Assembly (NCBI GenBank): GCA_022606135.1
Contig: JABYQN010000008.1
Location: 434,001-498,000 of the forward strand
Direction of reading: 5' to 3'
From: Fomes fomentarius
Taxonomy: Eukaryota > Basidiomycota > Agaricomycetes > Polyporales > Polyporaceae
DNA length: 64,000 nucleotides
The position numbers and the translations under genes were made by a program. Every line of letters begins with the position of its first letter. The first letter of the stretch is position 1. This document shows, in pieces, positions 11,302 to 22,846 of this stretch. The notes beneath the pieces are model-generated. The model was not told the DNA's origin and made no database searches. It worked only from the letters and a program-made list of their open reading frames with translations.

Positions 11302-12821
11302 ATGCCCTCCTTCGTTGCTGTTCTTCTCGCTGTATGTCTTCCCTGATGATGCTCGTGACTTCCCAGCATCCAAAAAACGGAGCTCCGTACTGATACGGTT
11401 CCATTTTCAGGCCTCTGTAGTCGCTGTCGCGGCGGCGAAGCAGATCGTCATCACCGTCGGAGGTAATACCACCGATAATGCGACTACCGTTTTTCAACCA
11501 GCTGCAGTGACAGCGAAGATTGGAGATACTATCTTCTTCAACTGTGAGTTCTCTATCCTGTATCTCCCACCACTGGTTACATACGCCGGTTGCCGAGGTG
11601 GTACTTCTTCGGGCATGTTGAAGTGCGCATATGCTGGCAGACACGCATGATAAGAGACGTGTATCAAGTATTTCGCTCGATGAGTTGAATGGGGTGACTC
11701 TACTACTATCAGAAATGTCTGCAGGGCTCGCATGATCGCTTTCAAGGACGCAATGGGCCCAGACAACCCATGTATGCTTCTTTCACGAATACTGGTGCTG
11801 CGAAACACGCGCAGTGAGCGCTTGCCTGCGCGTGTTTCCAGTGCCCGCCGTCCTCGATGCCTGGCGTCACACTTGGAGCATACACGTTTCGCGCTATACC
11901 CACCACTTCGCTGTAGTAGACTGAGTGCGTTCACGCCAATATCTCGCCAAGTGTGGTCTAAATGAAGTATGAGATAGGCTCTGCGTCTATCTCAAACCTT
12001 CGGTGTCGCTGGAGGTCCATGGTCGATTCCCCCGGCCCTGGGCGGCATTTATCTGCTTTGCTCGAAAAACACTGGCCCTATGATTGATTGTACAAGGATA
12101 CTTGCATGTGCCTACTCCGAAAATCCGTGAATTCCATCCTTTCTCTAAAACTTCCCTCGTTCTCTATCTCAATTCCACAACCCCACGATCCCAACAGAAT
12201 CAGTTCTAACAACCCTCTTTTTCAGTCACACAGGGTAACCACACAGCGATCCAATCAACGTTCGCAAGCCCGTGCATTCCCGCCCACGACACGAACTCGA
12301 CGATAAACGGCTTTGACTCTGGCTTCCGCGACACCGTCAACGGGACAGCGATCACGAACCTGCAGGTTCAGATCACGGACAACTCGACGATCTGGTTCTA
12401 CGATGCAAACCTTTGTGCGGAGGGAGGCGTCGGGGGAATCAACATCAATGAGAGTAGCACGGAGACGTTGGACGGATTTGCTGTGAGTATTCGGATATAA
12501 TCCCGGCTCGTTTTGGTCGTCATCGTTGATGGGGAGCCACTATATGCGCTCCTGGGATATCTGTCCCCTTCCTTGTATAAACGTTTCGTGTACGTGCCAA
12601 CTGGATGATACTGACCCCTATATCCACAGCGCAACGCGATCCGACTGAACGGAACCGCGACCGAAACCTCCTCCACCGCGTCCTCGACGCGCACCTCGCC
12701 CGCCAGCGCCCGCCCCTCAGGCACTGCGGCCGGGAACACGTCGTCGAACAGCGCCGAGCGCTCGGTCGTGCTGGGGTTCGGGGCAGTCGTGCCTATGGCT
12801 TTGGCTGCTCTGCTCTTGTGA
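11302..12821 (+). CDS. Serine-rich cupredoxin-like extracellular protein 2
   Basis: A 203-aa paralogue of cupredoxin-1 in four exons: 11302-11331, 11411-11543, 12226-12482 and 12630-12821. Intron phases match cupredoxin-1 and exon 3 has the identical length of 257 nt. The signal peptide MPSFVAVLLA plus ASVVAVAAA precedes KQIVITVGG, then KIGDTIFFNFTQGNHTAIQS, SPCIPAHDTNSTINGF and IWFYDANLCAEGGVGGIN. A Ser/Thr-rich linker of about 40 residues and the terminal VVLGFGAVVPMALAALLL suggest a GPI-anchored cell-surface protein. Its exact role is unknown; such proteins are common in wood-decay fungi. Intron 2 (11544-12225) is 682 nt, more than three times the 196-nt counterpart in cupredoxin-1 and unusual for this window. 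Confidence 0.85.
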
Positions 12822-13558
12822 GGCGAATTGTGATAAAAGGCGAGCTGACCTTCTTCCGGACATGCGGACTACATGAACCGTTATACGTTCGATTGCTTTC
12901 TGTAATCCGGTGTTTTGTATACCCTCTCCTGCTGCCTCGCGCATGTTACGCGTTGCGTTCTGTCACTCTCGGGCCGAGCCGAGGCGCTCGTGTTGCGGAG
13001 AGTGCTGCCACATTCATTTTAATGTGCTTGTTTGTGCTTTATTCATGTGCTGTCTCGCGTCCTATCTACTGTTGTGTCTTGTTGTATCGATCGTATATAA
13101 CATCTTCGTAGTCGTTGTCTGTCAGCGCCGCATAGGCCGTGAGTGACTATATGTACGTCGCTTTTGTGGCCGCATCGACGCTGATACCTCAGGCTGTTGC
13201 CCAATGTTATATCTCAGGAGTACTGAGTCTGGCACATAGGGAATAGTGAATGCACCCTCACCATGGGTGCATCCACTAGTCTCCAAGCCAGTCGGACCGG
13301 TTAAAATTATACCATACTGCTGCAACGGTGCGAGCATCGAGGTAGAGACAAGACCCAGTTCAGGATGCATATGTCTACATTGCGAGTACCTTTGAGTGTA
13401 ACTTGACATGGGTACTATGGTCATGTACTCTCCATGTCGGCTTGGGTAGTACCCATGATGGTCCTTGCTCGGCATGTGAGACGGCCATGCGAGTGGCTGA
13501 TTTAGCAGGGGCCGCGCCGATGATGGACTGTGTAGAGCCGGTATCATCAGTGAGTGCG
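12822..13558. other. Intergenic between convergent genes
   Basis: 3' flanks of cupredoxin-2 and HET-2. Frames here show no domain; no feature recognised. Confidence 0.4.
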
Positions 13559-15882
13559 TCAATATAATACACATATATACACATTTGGGTGGCGACTGAC
13601 TATGAGCTGTCTTGTGTCCACGTTGACATCCTGCAGGACATACGTGGAGGTCGGACTCCAGGGGCATGGCGCAAACGTCAGCGCTACATCGAAGTGGACG
13701 TGGTCGGCGAGACGGCCGGCGCTCAGCCCGTCGGGCACCCACGTGTGGATCAGGAACTTTGCGCGGAGCCCCGGCCAGGTGGAGATGTGGTCTTCGGGGC
13801 AGAGGTGGTGGGTGTGGTTGTCCAAGTCTGTCTCGGACGTTGCGCGGACCCAGAGAGATCCTCCCGAGGAGTCTGCGACTGCACCGGCAGTGCATCTCCC
13901 GAAGAGCACGACGTACCGGAGGCGCACGGCCATCCACACGGGGCATGTCATCGTCAGAACGACGGGCAGCTGCCCGGGCCACGGAAGGCCTGCGTTGCGC
14001 ACCGACCAGATGTACGGAGCGAGAGTGGGGCTGATGCGGATGGGCGCAAGCCAGGAGAGCGTCACGGGCGGGATGAGCGACTTGTGCGTGATCAGAGAGG
14101 TTGGGGTGTCGGAGATGAAGATCTCCGACCACGACGTGTCTGGCTTCGTTCGGAATGCCACCAGATGGTTCTCGTATATGGGGTGCCGGCCGACCTTGGC
14201 GAACGGAACGTTGGGGTGCGAGGGATTGGCGTATGGGGACAAGACCAGGAAGATGCTGGCTCCCTCGTTATCGCTGCAAGAGAGATCGGCGAGGAGGAGT
14301 CCAGAGCTGCTGTCTTCATGGATTGGGATCCTAGCACGCACGCCATGCGGAGTGACAGAGAATGAGAGGAGTCTGTTCCTGTTTCCCTTGATGCCAGTGA
14401 ATACTTTCGTCATCGCCACCGGTTGTGCACGTCACTCACCTCAAGTAGAAAGCTATTGCGAACGCCAAGAGGGGTATAGGTGACGCCGGACCCCTGGGCA
14501 AAGTCCACCGGGCGCGCTGCGAAGAGGCGAGATGCTCCCTGAATGGGTTCCCCGCCATATGCGCCCAATCTCGTATCCGTAGCGTTCTGTACCCAGCCCC
14601 ATGCAAATATCGTAGTGTCCGATGTCCTCTTCATGATCTCCTCCTGGAGGCGACGGAACGCCCTTCTTCCTTCTCCGTATAGCGTCGGCATATTGATATC
14701 AAAGATTCCCATCAGGCAGTACGCCTCGTCTTCTATCCGCGTCGTCTCCCGCCCTGCGACCCACGACATGCGCTGTGCGATGCTCATCACCGCCGGACTG
14801 ATCTCCAGGGTGAGCACTTTGGCTGGAACACGAGTGATGTTCTCCAGCTCCTGCGCCAAGTCGGCCTTTGAGCCTAGGATGCTCCAAGACTGCGAGAGGA
14901 AGAGCACGACCTGGGGTGCGATGAGCTCCTGCAACGTCCATCCCCGTGTGTGCCATCGGCTGCGGTGGAACTGCGGAGGAAGTCGACGTCGACCTGCCAG
15001 CCCGGGGTACGTGGGAGGCATCTCGACGTCCTTGAGGTATGCGTAGCACAGACGGGCGAGTGCGTAGTACTGATACATGGAGTTGATCGCCTCGGAGAGC
15101 TCGGCGCTGCTCGACTTGTCGATGCAGCAGGTGTCGATCCACACCCACTTGAATCCGTGGCGCTCTGCAAGCTCGCAGCACCGCCGTATCTTCTCGCATG
15201 CAAGATCGCGCGGACTGAGCGTGCTACTCGTTGCGGGGAATGATTTGTAGGGAAGGAGTGTAGAAGAGGGTAGTAGTAGAGGCTCGGCGGGTGAGGGGAG
15301 TTGGGAAGTGGAAATCCGGAAGGGCTGCACGGCCCGCGAGGATGTTGGGGATCGAAAGACCGGCGAAGGCGGGGGCGGTGAAGAGGAGTAAGGTGGGCAC
15401 GGTCCCGTGGATTTATCAGGAGAGATGCTAGGCCATTCTTCAGAGAGAGACGGAGACGGAGCGAATTTGTGTACATCCAATGGGCGCAATCGGGGCCGAT
15501 AGTCCGGAGGTCTTTCCTCAGTAAATACTGTGGCCGGTTGCTGCCAGTACTGATCATGAGGAGCTGTGCTCACGGTTGCAGTTGTAGGCATCTCCCATGA
15601 TTGAATATGGCCATGAGACTCGGTCCCCGCTGCTGTCCACCTACTCACTACAGAGCTGTATGGCGGTAGAAGACTCTCGTCTATTGGAATGAAGGGTCGG
15701 TGAGCCACAGCGGCGCATTGTCGCTGGAGCTCCTGCAGGTCCTGGAACGTTTGCTCTGGGAGGTCGGTAGTTTTGTTCCAAACGTGCGAAAGAATAGCAT
15801 AGCCGCCATCGCGTTGGAGCTGCTCGTCTTCGGGCGAGTGAAAGTAGTGCAGCTCAGCACGGCTGGCACTTAGCAGCCACAT
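13559..15882 (-). CDS. HET-domain protein 2, with a proline/serine-rich insertion
   Basis: A 756-aa protein in two exons, 14440-15882 and 13559-14386, with a 53-nt intron in the family position (donor GTGAGT at 14439). It starts MWLLSASRAELHYF. The HET blocks GYAILSHVW, KIRRCCELAERHGF, WVWIDTCCIDKSSSAELSEA, TRGWTLQELIAPQ and EDEAYCLMGIFDINMPTLYGEG are intact. Between block one and KIRRCC it carries roughly 115-120 extra residues rich in Pro, Ser and Thr that the three paralogues lack. The insert starts after the Gln/Leu-rich helix and ends at LSPRDLACE. Exon 2 contains LLSFSVTPHGVRARIPI, the shared C-terminal motif. The insert is open throughout, so it may be genuine low-complexity coding sequence. 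A donor-like GTGAGT near 15640-15650 leaves open that part of it is spliced out. Confidence 0.82.
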
Positions 15883-17104
15883 GGGTACCGAGCATGGGAA
15901 AGGGGGCTGTCAGCTTTCTATGCTTGGGCGATTCAGTTTGAACAGGGAGGTATATTGACTAGACAATCGCGTAATTCACTCGACAAGAAAATTCTATCAA
16001 AGCAGTAGAATCAATGTCAGCTTGTCTCGCTTGTACATATCAGCTGCTGAGCAAAAACTCACCGGCGGTAGACGGTAGAAGAGACAGAACGAATGAGCTA
16101 AGGGTGAGAGAGCCACGGAGGATAAAATCAGAGCAGGGAAAAGAGCAGGAGCATGGTTGATATACACCGTGAGCCTATCACACTGCTGTGCGGCGTATAT
16201 TTGAGTGCGCGAGAGACAAGGCTGTGCATCAAACTGTACCTTAGGCTTCGTGCCTATTGCCCGCCACAGAGCATACTGAATGTCCAGGATGGCTTCAAGC
16301 CTTCTAAGTACACATCAAGGACTTCCTCAGTAAGCCGATATATACTCTATCGGTCAGACCCAATTTCAGCAATACACTGCTCACTAGTGCGGGAGGAGGT
16401 TGTGGGATACCTCGAGACTTCCGCCAGCGAGGGTGTGTTTACCTTACGAGGTCACAGTGGATTGATAAATTGCAGCGGAGTCTATCACGAGAAGTTGCCG
16501 TGAGCAGACAGATAGCATGCCACTCCAAAGATAGCTCGTACTTCTTTTCCGCCGCGCTGTGGCCGGCGGTGGCCCTGAGACACGCGGTTCTCGCCCCTAG
16601 GCTCTCATGGAACCTGAGTTGGGAGTAGTTTGTGTTGAAAAGGACATAGCACTCACCAGTCGCATATCTAACAAGAAGACTCCTCTTTGCGAGGAAGAAG
16701 TCTCCGTAATAGAGCCTGGAACGTGAAAGAACAAGTCTCATTACATAAATGAGTACTGAGGACTCAATGCCAGGAGCCGATGGAGACCCGAGTGGAGTCG
16801 GCTAGGCGCGCTTGCCATGTCAGACTTGTCGCATCCAGCGCGGCTCGGAGTGGTGCATTCTATACAGACGAGGCTGTTGATGAGGACATCCACATATGTA
16901 GGGTATACACGCACACCACTGCATATACGACGCCGAGTGAGGAAACGATGAACATGATGGTGAATCAGCTTCCCCCCACGTCCGATGTTTCGCATAGGCT
17001 TATGTCGTTCCGACTCAAACTTTGGATGCCAGTCGCTACTCACATCGATACTGAAACCATACTACTACATATGTGTCAACACCATCATTGCATTGCAACT
17101 TGGG
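15883..17104. other. Intergenic, no gene recognised
   Basis: Holds the HET-2 upstream region and the THI5 3' flank. A 100-codon - strand frame at 16439-16741 has a donor/acceptor-like pair (43 nt) but no recognisable protein motif, so I do not call it a gene. Confidence 0.35.
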
Positions 17105-18324
17105 CTACACTGCGACGCTAATCTGAGCCTGCATTGGGAGCTTGTTTAGCCTGCGGAAGCCCCCGCAGGCTGCGACATCCCGCTGCAACACCTGCATCCG
17201 CTCCTGATCTCCGACGGGATCAGTTGAGTGCGCATCGAGCTTCCACTCGAGATACTCGTTTGTGTAGTTGGGCACGAAGCTCTCGTCCAGTACGCCGAGG
17301 CGCTTGCCGTAGCGCGTCACCTTCGTCCAGTCGCGCTCGACGTTCTGCAGATCGCGACTGAAGTAGGCGAAGCTGCGCTCAAAGATCTTGCGGTTCACCG
17401 GCGTCGAGCCCATCACAGGTTTGAACGCGACGTACTCGGCCCACGCCTTCTCCGGCTCCGCCAGCACAAACTCGGTCGCGCGCTTGACCGCGCGCAGGAA
17501 CCTGCGCACCTTGTCCGGGTTCTGGGAGACGAACTTGTCGTTGCCGATGTACAGGATGGTGCAGAAGCAGCAGCAGCCGAGCTCAGCGAGCTCGTCGATG
17601 CGCAGCATCTGGACGTCGTCGCGGGGGCGGCCCTGGGCGGCGAGCCACTCCTCCAGCTCGACCATCTGCACGTTCTCCAGGCCGATCCCGGCGTCGATGC
17701 GGCGCTCGACGATGGCCTGCGTGACGTTCATGCCGCAGCGCACCGCCGTGTAGTCGTCCGGTGTCATGCCGTAGTGGCGCGTCAGCTCATCGATCTGGAT
17801 CTTGCCAAACTCGCCGACGTAGCCGATGTGCTTGCCCTTGAGGCTGCGGAAGTCGGACGTGATCCCGCTGTCCTTGAGGTAGACGACACCGGTGAAGGGT
17901 TCGTCGAGGAGGGAGCCGATTGACTGGACAGGGAAGCCACGAGCTTTGGCCTGGGTATATGTGCATCGCCATAAATGTCTGAGTGGGCTTGCAATAGAGC
18001 AGCAGGTCGCGGCTTACGGCTAGGGTGTGGATCATTGCTTTGAAGCCAAGATCGACTTTCCCGGAGCCAATGATCTCGGTCACGTCCTGCATTAAGAATT
18101 AGGACTTATGATTGTCGCAATTACATGCACTTACGCTTGGATCATTAGGCTCGAGGATCGCGACCTTGATGCCTTCCTCTCGGAAGAAGCCCTTGGATTG
18201 AGCAAGGTAGAGCGGGGCGTGGTACGGCGTAGCATGCCTAAGACCTGATCAGCGTATTCCTTGCAAACGTCAGTTGGCTTCGCTCTTACCAGTTTGTCAA
18301 GAATGTGATCTTGTCAGACGACAT
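17105..18324 (-). CDS. THI5: Pyrimidine precursor (HMP-P) synthase of thiamine synthesis, NMT1/THI5
   Basis: A 350-aa protein in four exons: 18290-18324, 18135-18237, 18018-18086 and 17105-17950. It makes 4-amino-5-hydroxymethyl-2-methylpyrimidine phosphate, the pyrimidine half of thiamine. From family knowledge it does so by consuming PLP and its own active-site histidine in a single-turnover reaction. The start [20 protein letters not shown] is typical. Exon 3 encodes [10 protein letters not shown], placing Lys62 and His66 at the yeast Thi5 positions. The iron-binding CCCFC motif falls exactly at residues 195-199. All introns are 50-70 nt and in frame. Neighbours are HET genes, so no thiamine cluster is present. 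I looked for a TPP riboswitch upstream and in the introns and found no convincing match. Confidence 0.95.
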
Positions 18325-18990
18325 TGAGAGGATGGATGAAGCGAAATGTGCCTTGATGAATGCGAACTATGCCTACGAAGGGGGAGGGTGAGCTCGGAAG
18401 AAAGTAGAGATAGGAGCTTTGAGGGTGCGCAACGGACCTCCGTGCGCGACTTAGTCATCTTACGAACCTTTACAATTCAGAACTTTCCCAGCTTCTTACT
18501 CCCAGACTCCACTAGATCCTTCGTTCCTATTGGTCTTGTACCAGGATCGTCCTTGCCTGTCTAGCTTTGGTTCCCAAGGCATTCCAGCCGCTGAGAGAAA
18601 GGTGCCTAAGGAAGATGCCAGGGGCATTGCAAGGTTCAACTACGGGCGTACAGGAACGTGAAGCAGTGAGACCGTCGAGAATTGACCCGTCTGGAAGAAA
18701 CCAGTAGCATGCCTGGGAAGGCATAGAGTGACAGAAGCTACTGAATTAACCGATGCAGCAGACGTCGCTCGGTGCTCGTAGCTTTCTGCGATCAGGTAGC
18801 ATCCCATGATCTCCCTCGGGGAAGGGCGGCGGAATTTACCTGCAGAGCTAACGAAAATGACGCGATGTCCGTGAGCAGTTCCCCACCGTAACCCGTGAAT
18901 GTCATGCGTCTAAAGCTGGAGCATTCAAGATCAAATAATGTCACATGGATCAAAAACCGAACTGAGCGCACCAAACCATACAACAGTGCG
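18325..18990. promoter_or_regulatory. THI5 upstream region and HET-3 3' flank
   Basis: No coding sequence recognised. A palindromic patch around 18570-18640 (aggcattccagccgctgag followed by repeated atgccag/gcattgc words) can fold, but it lacks the conserved TPP-riboswitch core. Confidence 0.3.
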
Positions 18991-20934
18991 CTATCGCGAT
19001 GAACGGTCGACGGTCCGCACCCACACGGAGCGAAATTGGCGCATGATCACATTCTCCTCGTCGTCTGCTCGGGACTCTGCCTCAACATCGACATTCAGGA
19101 GCAAGGTCACCGACGGGTTGAACGAGCACGGACTAAACGATAGCCTGACGTACGCATCACGCGACCCCGCGTTAAGAGGGAGAGGGCATTCGCACGAGAT
19201 GTCAAACTTCATCGACCGTCCCTCCCAGCCGTGTATATGGTCTGCGGGACACTCGTGCCAGTCGCGCCGAGTCGGATCGGGTTCCATCTCCCCTGGATGG
19301 TAGTGCTCGACATACGCCCAGTGAGCTCCGAGCTGGTCCGTGTCTGCTGAGTCAGGAATGCTGGACTGAGAATCATCGCCCTTGGCCGTGATGGATGCGC
19401 CGCCCCTGCAACGCCCTAGATGAACAACGAACGCTGCACGGTCCGAGACCGCCGATGCGTCCGCGCTCTCGCTAGCGAAAAAGAGCATCGTCGCCGCAGA
19501 TCCAGTCCATGGAGAGGGTATGGATGATTGACCGGCGAGGACCAAACCAAATGCCTTGAGCTTCTGCAGATTCTCTTCGGGAAAGCGGAATGCGGTAGCG
19601 ATGCTGCGATTGAGGAGGATCGGTGCAGTGCTGCTGCTAGCGATACGCGGAGGGGGTCTGTGCGCAATGTAGACTTCTTTCCACGTCACCTCCACGGGTT
19701 CACCAAACAGCTGTAGGCCTTCGGACTGACTGTCGAGTCCTATCATGCGCATGCCACTAGTACCTAGCCCCGTGTCGTAGAGCGGATAGGACGGATCCAT
19801 GGACTGAGGGCATGGTGTGAGCAGGAGTCCGAGGTGCTCGCCATCCATAGACCAAGATAGTAGGGCAATAGTGATGCCAAAGCACTCGACGACAGGCAGA
19901 CGAGCGAATACGCCGTGGGGGGTGATAGAGAACTTGGGTATGCCCACTAAACCCTTCCGAGTCTGTCCCATCTGTAAGAGGTGATTCTTGAGTAGCTTGC
20001 AAACGGGGCGATCAATAGTGACACTTACAGTAGTTGAACCGCGAAGAGGCGAGAAGCTGCATTCGTTACACTCGCTGAATGCAGCTGGCGAACGAGCGAA
20101 CAGATAGGAGTGTTCGCTGTGACCATGTCCATGCGTCTGGTCGCGTTCGAGACTGTACGCGTCCTGACCACACCACAGAGCACCCCACGCGAATATCGTC
20201 GTATCGGGCGACTGCTTCATGATCTCCTCCTGCAGGCGTTGGAAAGCGTTCCGGCCTTCTCCGTACAGTGTCGGCATATTGATGCCGAAGATTCCCATGA
20301 GGCAGTACGCCTCATCCTCGGGCCTTGTCGTCTTCCGTTTCGCGGCCCAGGACATGCGCCGCGCGATGCTGATGTCCGCGAGCTCCTCCTCCAGCCACAG
20401 CACGCTCTTTGGGACACCGGTGATCCGTTCGAGTACCCCCGCCAGTTCAGCTTTAGTTCCTAGGACTTCCCAGTCGCGCGAGAGGAAGATGACGAGTCTG
20501 GGGGCTAGGAGTTCCTGGAGCGTCCAGCCACGGGTGTGCCAAAGACTCCTCCAGAAGTCGGAGAAGAGCTCCTGCAGAGGACAATCGCTCGGGACATCGC
20601 TGAGATAGGCGTAACACACCTTCGAGAGAGCGTAGTAGCAGAACATCGAGTTGATTGCCTCGGATAGCTCCGAGCTGCTTGTTTTATCGATACAGCAGGT
20701 GTCGATCCACGCCCACTGGTGCCCATGGCGCTGGGCGAGCTTGCAGAATTGCTTGATCTTCGCACATGTGCATGAGCGAGGCTTCCTCTTCCAGCGACTA
20801 CGGAGCGCTTGGATATCGTGAAATGTCTGTTCTGTTTCCTGCCAGACATGGGACAGAATCGCGTACCCGCCTGGTACACTCTCCGGGGTACTGAAGTACT
20901 TCAGCTCAGCCCTATCCGTGCTAAGGAGCCACAT
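18991..20934 (-). CDS. HET-domain protein 3
   Basis: Exons 20029-20934 and 18991-19971 give 628 aa. The intron 19972-20028 is exactly 57 nt, in frame and free of stops, so the locus also reads as one uninterrupted frame of 647 codons. Its borders (donor GTAAGT, acceptor TTACAG) and position, identical to the intron in the three paralogues, argue that it is spliced. HET blocks: MWLLSTDRAELKYF, GYAILSHVW, WAWIDTCCIDKTSSSELSEA, TRGWTLQELLAPR, EDEAYCLMGIFGINMPTLYGEG. Exon 2 has PKFSITPHGVFARLPVVE. An in-frame ATG at 21006 would add 24 residues with a hydrophobic patch; I prefer MWLL because all paralogues start there. Probable role is in non-self recognition. Confidence 0.85.
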   Translation of the reverse strand: MWLLSTDRAELKYFSTPESVPGGYAILSHVWQETEQTFHDIQALRSRWKRKPRSCTCAKIKQFCKLAQRHGHQWAWIDTCCIDKTSSSELSEAINSMFCYYALSKVCYAYLSDVPSDCPLQELFSDFWRSLWHTRGWTLQELLAPRLVIFLSRDWEVLGTKAELAGVLERITGVPKSVLWLEEELADISIARRMSWAAKRKTTRPEDEAYCLMGIFGINMPTLYGEGRNAFQRLQEEIMKQSPDTTIFAWGALWCGQDAYSLERDQTHGHGHSEHSYLFARSPAAFSECNECSFSPLRGSTTVSVTIDRPVCKLLKNHLLQMGQTRKGLVGIPKFSITPHGVFARLPVVECFGITIALLSWSMDGEHLGLLLTPCPQSMDPSYPLYDTGLGTSGMRMIGLDSQSEGLQLFGEPVEVTWKEVYIAHRPPPRIASSSTAPILLNRSIATAFRFPEENLQKLKAFGLVLAGQSSIPSPWTGSAATMLFFASESADASAVSDRAAFVVHLGRCRGGASITAKGDDSQSSIPDSADTDQLGAHWAYVEHYHPGEMEPDPTRRDWHECPADHIHGWEGRSMKFDISCECPLPLNAGSRDAYVRLSFSPCSFNPSVTLLLNVDVEAESRADDEENVIMRQFRSVWVRTVDRSSR

Positions 20935-22846
20935 GCACCGGACGCTGAGCAAGAACATCAGCGGAGCAAATCTGCAGAGCGTAGAACCACGCACTCGGTC
21001 TGGCAAAAGGCCACGAATGAGGGGCCAGAAAGTTGGTACCGAATGTGTGTAGACGTACAGACAGCAGACGGAACAAGAAGAACTCGAAGGTAGATAGAGG
21101 GTATACGTATATCTGCATGTAACGCTTTTGAACAGTAGCAGAATCGGAGGCGATGATAGTTGTTAGTCGGTTAATTTGCAGGGCTATGCAGCGGCGATAA
21201 GAGGTGAATGTGTCTTCTGATGAGACGAATTCCACATACATAGCCCAAGGGTCCATGTCAACAACGGTTCATTTGATCAGCAGAGCACAACTCACCCAGA
21301 ACAGACCATATGTGGGGACTTCGGGTCTACGTTTTGCACTGTCTACTGCGTCGGTGCCACTAAATGAGTCCGCGTATTATGTCTCCAAATCGATGGACCA
21401 AGGAGAAGTCCCATAGATGTAGTCCTACAAAGACTGGAACACAAGCGAACGGAAAGACCGGTGTTCGGCTAGTAGGACTCAGAAGATGAAACTGCTCACA
21501 TTGCTACAAAGCGTGTGATTAGCCCCGAAAGTACTAGCACAGACACAAGGTCATCGGACGTGACATAGACACAGCTACAGGATAGCTTGCATGCGAATTC
21601 GCGCAAGCATCCCCTATGCCAACATGCCTGGACGGATTGATTACGGGAATAAGGGGCAAGCCCTCCCGCATGAGCAACGACAGTACTCACTCCCTTCCGA
21701 CAGGAAAAATACAGCGGGTAGCGGTCGTGGACGTTCGATCAGCGTATTGCACTTACCACCGAGGAATGTCCCCAAGACCCAACACCTCAGTCCAAACGCC
21801 AAAGCTTTCTCACATTCACGTCCCTCCCCAGTCAAGCCGCCCGAGAGACTGCATCGCGCGATGTACTCCGTCCGTAGTACTGCTTCCAAATTACTTGCAC
21901 ATACCTATCCTTGACCACCTGAGATGGCTCATTGATGAGGAGTATGGCCTTGTCACGCAATGGTAGCGACCACATGCTCAGCACATACTGCATATTTGTA
22001 GCTCATGTTGACTATGGCGTACACAGAGCGTAGTGATAATGGATGAGCACGAGGATAGAGATGGCCAGTAGACAAAGTGGGCGACGCGTACTCCCAAATG
22101 ACGCTTGCGCATTTGGGCGCTTCTACTTCCGCTTCTGGAGTCTGACGTCGGCCAGCTATCCCACTAAGCGCTTGCCAGTTCGTGTAGCGTCAATACTTAC
22201 GTCGCGCGCACCGGCAAACCCTGTCATCTCATACTTTGTAGTGATCCATTTCCCTGAAATTATAGCGCTCTGAGTGTTTGCAACCTGCCGCTTCTGCAGA
22301 CAAGGGGGCATTTCTACATCAAGCACCGGTCGATGCGACGCCCCAGCTATTGCAGCGGCAGCGAGGCCGACATGAGGACACACTTCTTCCATCCAAGCGT
22401 GCAACATTAGGTGAACGGAATGCTCTGCGCAGTCACCCGGCGGCCCGCTCATCCTCACTACCCCGATGTATCGGACGACGGTACTCGGAGTTTGGCTTGA
22501 CTCGGGATACTCGATGAGTTGTATAAGCGCAGTAGGCAACGGCACTGCCGGAGAACGACAGACTGCTATGATGATTGCGTTCGTCCAGCATCGAGCCGAG
22601 GTAGTTTGGAGGAACAATGTTCATGCAACTGACAAGAAGTAATACAGCGGTGAGTAAGCAGTGAGTTGTAAATATGACGGTGAATAGTAGCACAATTCAG
22701 GTCGAAGGAACGGGAGTCACAACGTAGAACGGTACGCAGCTAAGCATGGCGCAGAGTGTGTGTGCGGAGTAGAGCCTCGTAGAGTGTCTGTGAGCATTGC
22801 CCAATGGTTGGTGAAGCCGAACGGGGGAGGGGCGTCTCACTGGGTG
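20935..22846. other. Sparse region, no gene I can support
   Basis: Several frames of 60-150 codons exist on both strands. The longest is on the - strand at 22156-22617 and contains an alanine-rich hydrophobic stretch (VGLAAAAIAGAS) next to splice-like signals. A spliced membrane-protein gene is conceivable there, but no family motif could be recognised, so nothing is called. Confidence 0.3.

Noticed and set aside
13589..14365. 258-codon + strand frame
   Set aside because: Antisense to HET-2 exon 2, with no motif of its own.
17228..17923. 231-codon + strand frame
   Set aside because: Exactly antisense to THI5 exon 4; an artefact of GC-rich third codon positions.
18560..18640. TPP riboswitch upstream of THI5
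   Set aside because: A ctgagag word and several atgcca words are present, but they lie on the + strand (THI5 is on -), and the conserved CCTGAT...TGCCAGCG core is missing.
20935..21006. N-terminal extension of HET-3 to the ATG at 21006
   Set aside because: All four paralogues start at MWL; the extra 24 residues have no counterpart.
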